Assembly (NCBI GenBank): GCA_026708585.1
Contig: JAPOUQ010000081.1
Span: forward strand, 1 to 64,000
From: Gammaproteobacteria bacterium
GTDB taxonomy: Bacteria > Pseudomonadota > Gammaproteobacteria > Arenicellales > Poriferihabitantaceae
Length of the DNA: 64,000 nt
Direction: 5' to 3'
Position numbers and translations under genes: made by a program. Position 1 is the first letter of the stretch; each line of letters opens with the position of its first letter. The notes under the pieces are model-generated. The model had not been told where the DNA came from. It did no database searches and saw only the letters and a program-made list of their open reading frames with translations. Positions 19,517 through 28,398 of this stretch are shown in pieces.

Positions 19517-19772
19517 CCTAGTCCGATATGAAACCATGGTAAACCGTAACCTCTAGCGATAACTGCCTGCCGAAAAAGTCATCGTTATTTGTCTCTATTA
19601 TTTTGAATTTATTGGATATCAGGATGTCAAAAAACTCCTCTGTATTATCTGTTTGCAAATTACCGATTGAATCTATAACCGATCTACCAGATCAAATAAA
19701 AGAACATAAACGTATTTTTAACAGTTGGCAGTGTTTGAGTTCGCTTTTTCTCATTCGAATTTAGGGTATGTA
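19517..19772. other. Spacer between methyltransferase and RmlA-like gene
   Basis: No supported gene. A 46-codon frame at 19624-19764 has no recognisable content. Confidence 0.3.
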
Positions 19773-20591
19773 ATGCGTGGGATAATTTATACGGAAGGAA
19801 GTTCAGTTGATGCTCTGTCATTGAGTCTTGATTCTGATACTTGCTTTTTACGAGATATCTTAAACAGACCATTGATCTATTACTCAATATCCTTATTGGC
19901 TGAAATAGGCATTCGGAATATCTTAATCACTGCCAAGGCTGAGACATTGGCACGTTTTCAGGAAATACTCGGGAGTGGGCAAGATTGGGGACTGCAGTTT
20001 TCCTATTTGCTTACTAGAGGACGTAAGGATCTAGTAGAGAGTTTGCTTACCTCAGAGGAATTTGTTGGTGGCACAAACTCCTGTCTAATAATGGGCGATA
20101 AAGTATTTTTGAATACTAGGTTGACTGGCTGGTTACCGGAACTAAATTTACACAGCGGAGTAACGGTTTTGATTAAACCATTACCATTAGGGTTCCGTCA
20201 TTTCGAAGAATCTAAGGTCGGACTTGTTGTTTTTGACTCAGCTGTATTTAACAAAATTCGCTCATTGCAACTGAATAGACCTAGCCTATATGATGTGCTA
20301 AAACAATACGATGAACAACGAGTTCGATATACAGCGAGTAATGAACATACTAGATGGCTGGATATAGACTCATCATCAATAACGAAAGTGAACGACATAA
20401 TTGAAAAATCCCTGAATTCCAGTCGAATAATACCGGGTTGTCCAGAGGAAGTTTGCTGGCGTCATGGTTTGATCGATGATGATCGACTAGAAAATTTAGC
20501 CAACCTAGCCGTTTCCCAAAAATATGGCTCTTATCTACTTGATGTGCTTAAAGGGAAGCGTAAATTCCAACTAGTAGAAAATAAGAGATAA
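19773..20591 (+). CDS. RmlA-like pseudoenzyme (degenerate glucose-1-phosphate thymidylyltransferase homologue)
   Basis: The 272-residue protein can be aligned along its whole length with RmlA. MRGIIYTEG matches MKGIILAGG, RPLIYYSISLLAEIGIRNILI matches the PMIYYPLSTLMLAGIRDILI region, DWGLQFSYLL matches QWGLNL-Y, and GCPEEVCWRHGLIDD matches the C-terminal CPEEIA-R-G-ID. Key catalytic features are lost: the GGSGTRLxP nucleotide loop is GSSVDALSLS, the loop lysine (Lys25 of RmlA) is Cys, and the stretch holding the EEKP sugar-phosphate lysine is deleted. Asp109 of the GDN motif (here GDK) and WLD remain. I start at ATG 19773 with AGGG at 19763-19766; an in-frame TTG lies 48 bp upstream. The frame is intact, so the protein may have a non-catalytic role or be an early pseudogene. 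Confidence 0.75.
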   Translation: MRGIIYTEGSSVDALSLSLDSDTCFLRDILNRPLIYYSISLLAEIGIRNILITAKAETLARFQEILGSGQDWGLQFSYLLTRGRKDLVESLLTSEEFVGGTNSCLIMGDKVFLNTRLTGWLPELNLHSGVTVLIKPLPLGFRHFEESKVGLVVFDSAVFNKIRSLQLNRPSLYDVLKQYDEQRVRYTASNEHTRWLDIDSSSITKVNDIIEKSLNSSRIIPGCPEEVCWRHGLIDDDRLENLANLAVSQKYGSYLLDVLKGKRKFQLVENKR

Positions 20592-20595
20592 CATC

Positions 20596-21348
20596 ATGCT
20601 CGGAATCATTGGTGGGACAGGTTTTGAGAGTGTTCCGAAATTCGAAATAACCCGAAAACAGGCTGTGGATACGCCTTATGGCAAACCTTCGTCAGCACTT
20701 TATTATGCAACACTGAATGGCAATCCCTCCATTGTCTTGTCACGCCACGGAACAGGACCTCGGATAATGCCTCACCAAATCAATTATAGGGCAAACATTT
20801 ATGCTCTACATGATCAGGGAGTAACTGATGTGATTGCGATTGCTGCAGTAGGTGGTATAACGCGCCGCTTTATTTCAGGTTCATTGTCTTTGCCTGATCA
20901 GATCATTGACTATACATGGGGTAGAGAACATACCTTTTTTGATAATACAGTGAATTTCAATATCCCAACCAAGGATTTGGGACATGTGGAATTTGCGTAC
21001 CCCTACGATCTTCATTTGCGAGAAAGTATTCTCAAATGCGCCAAAAATGCTGGACAGCCGATTATTGATCACGGGGTTTATGGTGTTACCCAAGGGCCCC
21101 GTTTTGAAACGGCTGCAGAAATAGATCGTATGGATCGGGATGGTGCGGATATGGTAGGGATGACAGCAATGCCAGAAGCGGCATTGGCAAGAGAGTTGGG
21201 TATGTCTTATGCGACGCTTGCTATGGTGGTCAATCCCGCAGCCGGTCGGAGCAATGAGGCAATATCTATGGCAGGTATTCGTCAGATTTTGGAAAAAACC
21301 ACGAACAAGGTCTATCAAATGTTGCTGGCCTTTCACTCAATTCGTTGA
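20596..21348 (+). CDS. Purine nucleoside phosphorylase, MTAP/MTIP family (probable methylthioinosine phosphorylase)
   Basis: This family cleaves 5'-methylthioadenosine or methylthioinosine with phosphate, salvaging purine and methylthioribose-1-phosphate. Signatures are GIIGGTGFE (N terminus), LSRHGTGPRIMPHQINYRAN and YGVTQGPRFETAAEI, with GMTAMPEAALARELGM. In the base-recognition loop the sequence is VVNPAAG. 6-amino-specific MTAPs carry aspartates there, whereas 6-oxopurine enzymes carry asparagine. This favours methylthioinosine or another 6-oxopurine as substrate. Length is 250 residues. Its 3' end overlaps the convergent csiV gene by 12 bp. Confidence 0.85.
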   Translation: MLGIIGGTGFESVPKFEITRKQAVDTPYGKPSSALYYATLNGNPSIVLSRHGTGPRIMPHQINYRANIYALHDQGVTDVIAIAAVGGITRRFISGSLSLPDQIIDYTWGREHTFFDNTVNFNIPTKDLGHVEFAYPYDLHLRESILKCAKNAGQPIIDHGVYGVTQGPRFETAAEIDRMDRDGADMVGMTAMPEAALARELGMSYATLAMVVNPAAGRSNEAISMAGIRQILEKTTNKVYQMLLAFHSIR

Positions 21349-22038
21349 CCAGATTCCCAGTATCACCCCGAAAGCTGGATGATCAAAATAATGAACTTCC
21401 TTGAACCGAATCCGGCGTCGTTCGATAAGGTAATATTCAGGATCAAGTGATTCGATTACCGGCCATGTATCGAATAGGTATTCTGGATCAAACCCAGATT
21501 CAGGATTTTCCTGCGGTTTTTCGATCAGTGTTTTGGGTGTACTAAGATTTGCTCTGGTGCTCTTCGTTGAGAGTTGTAAAGCTATATCAGCAAAAAGCAA
21601 AGATGTCTTATAGACCCGAAAGTATGCATGGGGTAGTCTAGATCCTACAGTTCCTAGTGATATAACTGGAGCATTTTGGAAGAAGAAAGGTGGTTGAATC
21701 CAGCGAGCACTAGCTAGCACAGGCAAATTGTTGATATTTAGTTTACGGATGAATTCACTTAACCGCTGCAATTTTTGGGTGCCATTGTAGGCCGAACTTT
21801 CCGATAACCGTGATAAATTTCGGGACTGTTCCATCTCATTTAGATGAGATCTTTGCTCTTTGAGATGTTCACTGGAAAAATTCCAGTATTCAAGATCTAA
21901 GTCTTTTGAGTCTGGGCGCTCAAATACAATGACTTCAATCTCATAGTTGCTTGAATGGGCAACTGATTGCAAACCGATTAATAACAACGCAACAATCCAA
22001 AAATACTGGAAACATTGCTTTTGTAGAATAGATATCAA
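21337..22038 (-). CDS. csiV: CsiV-family envelope protein
   Basis: CsiV homologues are periplasmic peptidoglycan-binding proteins. The 233-residue product has an N-terminal hydrophobic signal segment (about residues 12-28, ending near AHSS). The typical NYEIEVIVFERPDS opening follows, and the C-terminal RRIRFKEVHYFDHPAFGVILGI is the strongest family signature. The start is a TTG at 22038, since no in-frame ATG lies before the signal peptide. It sits downstream of mfd on the same strand, a common arrangement in gammaproteobacteria. Confidence 0.85.
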   Translation of the reverse strand: MISILQKQCFQYFWIVALLLIGLQSVAHSSNYEIEVIVFERPDSKDLDLEYWNFSSEHLKEQRSHLNEMEQSRNLSRLSESSAYNGTQKLQRLSEFIRKLNINNLPVLASARWIQPPFFFQNAPVISLGTVGSRLPHAYFRVYKTSLLFADIALQLSTKSTRANLSTPKTLIEKPQENPESGFDPEYLFDTWPVIESLDPEYYLIERRRIRFKEVHYFDHPAFGVILGIWSTN

Positions 22039-22084
22039 CGAGTAAAATTATGATTTTTAAGTTATTAGGGATACCATGAGTGCA

Positions 22085-22102
22085 ACTGATTACATAATCA
22101 GT
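22085..22102. promoter_or_regulatory. 18-bp palindrome between mfd and csiV
   Basis: ACTGATTA-CA-TAATCAGT is a perfect dyad with a 2-bp centre, 47 bp ahead of the csiV start and 19 bp past the mfd stop. The tiny centre makes an RNA hairpin poor, so a protein-binding site is more likely than a terminator. Confidence 0.4.
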
Positions 22103-22121
22103 CGAAAAAGAAATTCATGTT

Positions 22122-25100
22122 TCAAACTATGCTCATGCTTTCAACTAGGTGCTCAATTTTATCAAGTCTTTCATTTGAACTCGTAATTTCTTTGATGAAT
22201 TTTATTGAGCCAGATTGATTGAACGTCAGTTCATCAGGATGATTCTGGACAATCTCCAATAGCTTAGTCATATTGAGTTTCGGGTTCTTTTGAAACTGAA
22301 TAGATCCCCCCGATTCATCAATCTGGATTTCGCTAATTCCAAGATTTTCTGAATGCAATTTCAACGCGGTTAATCGAAACATATTACGGGCTGGATCAGG
22401 TAACAACCCGAATCGATCGATTGCTTCGATTTGTAGCTCATTCAAATCTTCAATGCATATTGCATTAGAGATACGCTTATAAAAAATTAGTCGACTATGG
22501 GCATCCGATAGATAGTCATCAGGGAAATATGCTGGGACATGCAAATCGATCAGGGTCTCACTCGGGTCCATTTTGACATCAATGGTATCAGGAAGCTCTC
22601 CCTTACGAATGGAACGAATGGCAGAGTCGAGAAATTGACTATAAACGGAGAATCCAACTTTATCGATTAATCCACTTTGGGTTTCGCCCAACAATTCACC
22701 AGCACCACGAATTTCAAGGTCATGCGTTGCCAAAGTATATCCTGACCCAAGTTCGCCCATAGCATGAATTGCATCAAGTCGTTTGGAAGCATCTCCGGAA
22801 ATATGTTCAAGATCTGGAACGAGTAAGTATGCATATGCCTGATGATGGGAACGGCCAACTCGGCCCCGTAATTGGTGAAGTTGAGCCAAACCAAATTTAT
22901 CAGCACGATTGATGATGATGGTATTGGTAGTGGAAATATCGATTCCACTCTCAATAATCGTGCTACAAATAAGAACATTGAATCGCTGGTGATAGAAATC
23001 CAGCATGATCATTTCTAATTGCATTTCTGGCATTTGTCCATGTCCGATTCCGACCGTGGCTTCAGGTACCAATTGTTGTAATTCATCGGCCATGCGTTCA
23101 ATTGAACTAACTTTGTTATGCAAGAAAAACACCTGTCCACCACGACGAATTTCGCGTAGGCATGCTTCGCGAACAATCTGATTATCATAGGATCGAATAA
23201 AGGTACGGATTGGCAGACGATTGACAGGTGGCGTAGCGATGATTGAAATCGATCTCAAGCCGGAAATAGCCAAATTAAGAGTGCGAGGGATTGGCGTTGC
23301 TGTCATTGCCAAAATATCGACGTTTTGACGAAGTTTCTTGAGTTTTTCCTTTTGACGTACTCCAAAGCGATGCTCTTCATCAACAATGACGAGTCCCAGA
23401 TTTGCAAACCCGATGCTATCTTGTAATAGGGCATGGGTGCCAATAATGATATCGATCTTGCCCTCAATCACTCGTTGGGTAATATCCTTTTTCTGCTTGC
23501 TCGTTTTAAAACGTGACAAGACCTCAATCTCGATGGGCCATTTTGAGAAACGACTGATAAATGTTTCAAAGTGTTGTTGGGCTAACAAAGTCGTAGGGGT
23601 TAATATTGCGACTTGTCTTCGATTATGAACAGCAATGAAAGCGGCGCGTAACGCAACTTCAGTTTTACCGAAGCCAACATCACCACAGATTAAACGATCC
23701 ATGGGTTTCTGTATGACCAGATCATTAATTACATCTTGAATTGCTTGTAATTGATCGGGAGTTTCCTCGAATTGAAACTCATCGATGAAAGCTGCAAAAT
23801 CCTCAGTAGGTATGGTATTAGCAAAGCCTTTGCGAGCCTGGCGTACAGCGTCCATTTCCAGTAATTCGGTTGCTACATCATAGGTTTTTTCGCGGGCCTG
23901 CTGTTTCGCTTTTTCCCACTCCTTAGAACCGAGTTGATGCCATGGTGCGGTATCGGGTGTGCCTCCAATATATCGACTGACTTGTTGAAGTGATAACACA
24001 GGTATATAGAGTCGGTCCTGATTTTGATATTCGATGATGATGTATTCCGTTTCGTCATCTGAGTAATCGACTCGGTATAGACCTCGATAACGTCCAACAC
24101 CGTGATCGATGTGGGTTACTGGATCATTGAGATTTAATTCAGCAAGCGATTTGATGATAGTATCTGGGTCCTTGGAGAATCGACTACGGCGGCGTTGGCG
24201 TAAAATTTGTTCGCCAAAAAGTTGACTTTCGCTGATGATCTCGAATTCATGGTCGGGCAATCGAAGACCTTGAGAGAGAGCACAAGCACTCAGACCAATT
24301 TGGCAATCTTGAGACTGTACAAATTCATCAAAACTCGAGAATACTGAAGTTGGAATCTGGTGGGAAGTCAGCGCTTGTTCAATAATATTGATACGCCCTT
24401 GACTGCTGGCAACGATTAAAATGCGGTTATGCGTAGATTGCAGGTAGTCAATTAGTGAATCGTAGGCATTGGCAACTCGGGTATTTACTGGAAAGTTTTC
24501 AACCGGAATGCTTGAGGCTGACCATGCATTTGCGGCGTCTTGGTTTCCTAATTCGATTCTTCGAAAATTATTGATTTTCTCGATTGTCTCGTTTGGTTGA
24601 AGATATAAATGATCGGGTGGAAGAATCCGGCGTTCAATATCGTGTCGTAAGTTCTCGTAACGATTTTCGACATCTTCCATGAAGTTGTTTATCTCTATTT
24701 CGATGCATGACGATGTAATGAATACTGTTGAGCCTTTTAGATAATCAAAAATGCTAGTGGTTTCCTGAAAAAATAGGGGTAGATAAAATTCAATTCCGGG
24801 TGGAGTATTGCCCTGACTTACTTCTTTGTAGATATGTTGGGTTAATGGATCACAATCAAATTTCTCCCGAAATGCAGATCGGAATTGATCAATTCCAGCT
24901 TCAGTCATAGGAAATTCACGTGCAGGATGGATTTCAATTTGTTGAATGTTATTGATCGTTCGTTGTGTGTCTGGATCAAATAATCGTATTGAATCGATTG
25001 CATCATCAAAGAAATCGAGACGAAAGGGTGATTCTTGTCCAACAGGAAACACATCGATCAACCCGCCTCTGGAGGCAAATTCACCTGGTGACACAACCAA

Positions 25101-25562
25101 ATCAACACCAACATAGTTGGAATCAATTAGACGCAAGCGAAAATCTCCAAAATTGATTTTCTGGCCAACAGAAATCATAAAGGAATGGTTATAGATATAC
25201 TCAACTGGTGGCAAGAATTGCAATAATGTATCGGTTTGGACCAAAAGTATGCCTCTATCAAGGCTTGGCAGTTGTGTGAGAATTCGGATTCTTTCTGAAC
25301 CTACTTCCTGATGTGGTGAGAGATGCTCATAGGGTAGACATTCCAAGCCAGGAAGGTGTAAGACTGGATGATCAGTATCGCCAAGAAAAAAGCGAATTTC
25401 GTCTTCTAAAACACAAAGTTGATGAGAGTCATCCAGTACAATTAGTATCAGTTCTGGATACGTCCGAGTCAACTCGGCTATTGCATAACCGGTTGCTGAA
25501 CCATGCAGATTATTCCAAATGATGGGTTCTGTCGATGAGCGCGGTAAGACTGGATTCAGCAA
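22122..25562 (-). CDS. mfd: Transcription-repair coupling factor
   Basis: Mfd pushes stalled RNA polymerase off damaged template and recruits UvrA. Domains in order: UvrB-like N terminus, RNA-polymerase-interacting CarD-like domain (around DPVTHIDHGVGRYRGLYRVD), superfamily 2 helicase with Walker A GDVGFGKTEVALRA at about residue 625 and VDEEHRFGV, helicase C domain (IIESGIDIS, QLRGRVGRS), and the C-terminal UvrA-masking domain. The open frame extends to 25754, but that would overlap ispD. A TTG at 25562 gives 1146 residues, matching the usual 1148, and leaves a 54-bp divergent gap to ispD. No ATG lies in that neighbourhood. Confidence 0.95.
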   Translation of the reverse strand: MLNPVLPRSSTEPIIWNNLHGSATGYAIAELTRTYPELILIVLDDSHQLCVLEDEIRFFLGDTDHPVLHLPGLECLPYEHLSPHQEVGSERIRILTQLPSLDRGILLVQTDTLLQFLPPVEYIYNHSFMISVGQKINFGDFRLRLIDSNYVGVDLVVSPGEFASRGGLIDVFPVGQESPFRLDFFDDAIDSIRLFDPDTQRTINNIQQIEIHPAREFPMTEAGIDQFRSAFREKFDCDPLTQHIYKEVSQGNTPPGIEFYLPLFFQETTSIFDYLKGSTVFITSSCIEIEINNFMEDVENRYENLRHDIERRILPPDHLYLQPNETIEKINNFRRIELGNQDAANAWSASSIPVENFPVNTRVANAYDSLIDYLQSTHNRILIVASSQGRINIIEQALTSHQIPTSVFSSFDEFVQSQDCQIGLSACALSQGLRLPDHEFEIISESQLFGEQILRQRRRSRFSKDPDTIIKSLAELNLNDPVTHIDHGVGRYRGLYRVDYSDDETEYIIIEYQNQDRLYIPVLSLQQVSRYIGGTPDTAPWHQLGSKEWEKAKQQAREKTYDVATELLEMDAVRQARKGFANTIPTEDFAAFIDEFQFEETPDQLQAIQDVINDLVIQKPMDRLICGDVGFGKTEVALRAAFIAVHNRRQVAILTPTTLLAQQHFETFISRFSKWPIEIEVLSRFKTSKQKKDITQRVIEGKIDIIIGTHALLQDSIGFANLGLVIVDEEHRFGVRQKEKLKKLRQNVDILAMTATPIPRTLNLAISGLRSISIIATPPVNRLPIRTFIRSYDNQIVREACLREIRRGGQVFFLHNKVSSIERMADELQQLVPEATVGIGHGQMPEMQLEMIMLDFYHQRFNVLICSTIIESGIDISTTNTIIINRADKFGLAQLHQLRGRVGRSHHQAYAYLLVPDLEHISGDASKRLDAIHAMGELGSGYTLATHDLEIRGAGELLGETQSGLIDKVGFSVYSQFLDSAIRSIRKGELPDTIDVKMDPSETLIDLHVPAYFPDDYLSDAHSRLIFYKRISNAICIEDLNELQIEAIDRFGLLPDPARNMFRLTALKLHSENLGISEIQIDESGGSIQFQKNPKLNMTKLLEIVQNHPDELTFNQSGSIKFIKEITSSNERLDKIEHLVESMSIV

Positions 25563-25616
25563 CTTGAAAGAGCCTAGATAAACGAAAGCGAGAATTCTAC
25601 CTAAGTTGAGTGTGAT

Positions 25617-26345
25617 ATGAAAAAAAAATCGAAAAATGGATTGTTCTCTCGGAAGGTATGGGCAGTTGTACCAGCGGCAGGTCAGGGTTTGCGCATGGGT
25701 GGTACTCTCCCCAAACAGCACATGGAATTGTGCGGCAAGAGTATGCTTGAGCATACGTTGTTAAGATTATGTGAGATGCCGTTTATCACTGGTGTAATTA
25801 TCGGATTATCTGCAACGGATCCCTTATGGAGTTATGATCCCTTTGAACATCCGAAATATTTTGGAATATTTGATGGTGGAGAACGTAGGCAAGATACAGT
25901 CAGAAAAGGGGTTCAATATTTGTTTGATGAAATTAGGGTTAGTTTGAAAGATTACGTCTTGGTTCACGATGCTGCTCGTCCATGTATCACAAATCAAGAT
26001 ACACTCAAGGTGATTAAGGCGGCAAAAAAACATCAAGATGGAGCTGTGCTCGGTTCATGCTCGAAAGACACAATGAAATTGTCTACTGAAGATGGTGTGA
26101 TTATCGAGTCTCTGGACAGAAATAGTTGCTGGCGAGCTTATACTCCGCAGGTATTCAATGTTGCGAATTTGTTTGATGCACTTTATATGTTAGAAGAAGA
26201 TGAAATTACGGTAACCGATGAGGCCATGGCCATGGAGTATGCGGGTTGGTCACCGATCATGGTCCAGGGCAGTGACATGAATATCAAGGTCACCGAGAAG
26301 AACGACCTGCGTCTGGCTGAAGCATTTCTTAAAGGGGATGTTTAG
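25617..26345 (+). CDS. ispD: 2-C-methyl-D-erythritol 4-phosphate cytidylyltransferase
   Basis: IspD joins CTP to methylerythritol 4-phosphate in the MEP isoprenoid pathway. The nucleotide loop AAGQGLRMGGTLPKQ lies at residues 20-34, with VHDAARPCI and VTDEAMAMEYAG further on, all family signatures. The 242-residue protein has a short basic N-terminal extension. ispF follows after 2 bp; dxr of the same pathway is at 55.8 kb. The usual ftsB upstream is missing. Confidence 0.95.
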   Translation: MKKKSKNGLFSRKVWAVVPAAGQGLRMGGTLPKQHMELCGKSMLEHTLLRLCEMPFITGVIIGLSATDPLWSYDPFEHPKYFGIFDGGERRQDTVRKGVQYLFDEIRVSLKDYVLVHDAARPCITNQDTLKVIKAAKKHQDGAVLGSCSKDTMKLSTEDGVIIESLDRNSCWRAYTPQVFNVANLFDALYMLEEDEITVTDEAMAMEYAGWSPIMVQGSDMNIKVTEKNDLRLAEAFLKGDV

Positions 26346-26347
26346 CT

Positions 26348-26818
26348 ATGAGAGTAGGTATAGGGCTGGATGCACATGCTATGATTGAGGGAAAAAAGCT
26401 CATTCTGGGTGGGGTAGAAATTGACTGGCACAAGGGGTTGGAAGGGCATTCGGACGGTGATGCGTTATTACATGCGATTTGTGATGCATTACTGGGTGCT
26501 GCGGCTCTTGGCGATCTCGGACAGTATTTTCCTTCGAATGATCAGGAGTTTAAGGATATTGATAGTCGCATTTTGCTAAGACGTGTTGTAGAAATACTAA
26601 ATAAAGATGGGAAGCGGATTGTTAATATCGATGCTGTGATCGTTGCACAAAAGCCCAGAATGTCTGGATACATCAAAGATATGATTGCCAATATTGCTGA
26701 AGATACGAATTTGCCGGTGTCAGCAGTCAGTGTTAAATCAACCAGTACCGATTACTTAGGGTTTACCGGTCGAGAAGAGGGTATTGCTACTCAGGCAATT
26801 GCTATGATTGAGATGTAG
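26348..26818 (+). CDS. ispF: 2-C-methyl-D-erythritol 2,4-cyclodiphosphate synthase
   Basis: IspF forms the cyclodiphosphate of the MEP pathway, releasing CMP. The metal ligands Asp8 and His10 (GLDAHA) and the GLEGHSDGDALLHAICDALLGAAALGD-type region with the third ligand histidine are present, as is VSVKSTSTDYLGFTGREEGI near the C terminus. The length, 156 residues, is standard. It is an operon partner of ispD. Confidence 0.96.
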   Translation: MRVGIGLDAHAMIEGKKLILGGVEIDWHKGLEGHSDGDALLHAICDALLGAAALGDLGQYFPSNDQEFKDIDSRILLRRVVEILNKDGKRIVNIDAVIVAQKPRMSGYIKDMIANIAEDTNLPVSAVSVKSTSTDYLGFTGREEGIATQAIAMIEM

Positions 26819-26855
26819 AGCAGGGTGATTGAGTAATTTTTCGATTATCCGTATA

Positions 26856-27206
26856 TCATTTTCTCCCAATCATTCTTCCAAGTGGATGTCCACCGAAGAG
26901 GTGCATATGCAGGTGGTAGACTTCCTGCCCGCCATGATCACCGCAATTGATCAATAGGCGATAACCGGACTCGGCAATTCCTTCCTGTTTCGCGATATCG
27001 CGAGCTACAACTAACAAATGACCAAGCAATGCTTCGTCTTCTTCGCTGATTTCATTGACGCTTGGAATGAGTTTATTCGGGATGATTAGAATGTGAGTGG
27101 GTGCTTGTGGATTGATGTCTCTGAAAGCGGTAACCCGCTCGTCTTGGAACACAATATCAGCGGGGATTTCCCGATTGACAATTTTCAAGAATAGCTCGTT
27201 GCTCAT
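26856..27206 (-). CDS. HIT-family purine nucleoside phosphoramidase (HinT-like)
   Basis: The histidine-triad motif HLHMHLFGG and the opening [19 protein letters not shown] with [19 protein letters not shown] are typical of HinT/PKCI-type HIT proteins, which hydrolyse adenosine phosphoramidates. I start at the ATG at 27206, giving 116 residues; an in-frame TTG 12 bp upstream is less likely. It is convergent with ispF. Confidence 0.92.
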   Translation of the reverse strand: MSNELFLKIVNREIPADIVFQDERVTAFRDINPQAPTHILIIPNKLIPSVNEISEEDEALLGHLLVVARDIAKQEGIAESGYRLLINCGDHGGQEVYHLHMHLFGGHPLGRMIGRK

Positions 27207-27229
27207 GGTTGTTCTCAATTATAGTTGGA

Positions 27230-28276
27230 ATGTTGCTACTCATCCGATCGAGATTGAGCAGTCTGATGTTGATAATCGTGAATTTTACTTTGGGAACTCG
27301 AGCAATTCCAGCTCTGTTCTCGTATATTCAGACACACGTCGATGAAAGACAACAACCCGGTGAATTCATACTGACAGGGTCTCAGCAGTTTGGATTGTTG
27401 TCAGGTATTACCCAGAGTCTGGCAGGCAGGGCCGCATTGCTGACCCTGTTACCCATGACCTACGGAGAGTTAGGGCATGCAAAAAAAACTACTCCAGTTC
27501 TCGAGAAAACACTATTTGATGGTGCCTTTCCGCCCATTCACAGTCGCTTGCTTGATCCCTACACCTGGCATGAAAACTATGTGCGAACATATCTTGAACG
27601 AGACGTCCGACAATTGATTAATGTCCGAAATCTACGGACGTTTCAACGCTTTTTGAGAATGTGTGCAGGCCGGACGGGACAACTCCTTAATCTTTTCTCT
27701 TTAGCTAATGATTGCGGGATTACGCATAACACAGCAAATGCATGGATATCCCTACTGGAAGCAAGCTATGTTGTGCACCTGTTGCCACCACATCATCAAA
27801 ATTTCAACAAGCGAATGGTCAAAACACCGAAACTCTATTTTCTGGATACTGGTCTTGCAGCCTGGTTGCTCGGTATCCAGAGTTACAAACAACTAATTAG
27901 CCATGTGCAAAAGGGGGCCCTGTTCGAAACCTGGGTTGTAAGCGAATTACTAAAAGCCCGTTTTAATGCGGGCAAGGCCTCGAATCTCTATTTCTGGCGT
28001 GATCGTTCAGGACATGAGGTAGACCTAGTTATTGACCATGGAACTGAACTATCGGCTTTAGAAATCAAATCCGGTCAAACCATCAATAAGGATTATTTCA
28101 AGGGGTTGGAGTTCTGGCAAAAGCTTGCCGGTAAATCTGCGGGGCAGTCAAGGCTGGTTTATGGCGGTGATAATCGACAAATATGCTCGAATGTGATTGT
28201 TCTGCCTTGGTATCAAATCGACGCTGAGCAGATCGTGAATCAGAGTAATGTCCAGATGGGTGAGGAAAATTCTTAA
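27230..28276 (+). pseudogene. AAA_14/DUF4143 ATPase, 5'-truncated
   Basis: From about 27303 the frame follows AAA_14 proteins (PALFSYIQTHVDE, then FILTGSQQFGLL), followed by the complete DUF4143 domain (YVRTYLERDVRQL, LYFLDTGLAAWLL). A nuclease-like D...E-I-K near the C terminus reads GHEVDLVIDHGTELSALEIK. The first 90 or so residues with the Walker A loop are missing, and the place where the Walker B aspartate/glutamate should be reads IIVNFTLGTRAI. It therefore cannot bind ATP normally. The break abuts the HIT gene. The function of intact relatives is unclear; toxin-antitoxin-like or defence roles have been suggested for some. Confidence 0.75.
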
Positions 28277-28398
28277 TTTACCCAGTTTGATTCTGGCTCA
28301 CCAGACTGGTTACCTTTAGTTTGACAACGAACCCAGCTCTCATGAAGTCTAACATCCGCCCGACACAAAATGGAATTATGGTTCATTCTGAGTGTTTA

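Noticed and set aside
19624..19764. 46-codon frame between the methyltransferase and the RmlA-like gene
   Set aside because: No motif or partner gene; length is within chance.
25563..25754. N-terminal 64-residue extension of Mfd
   Set aside because: It overlaps the divergent ispD gene by 138 bp and has no family similarity; the TTG at 25562 gives the normal length.
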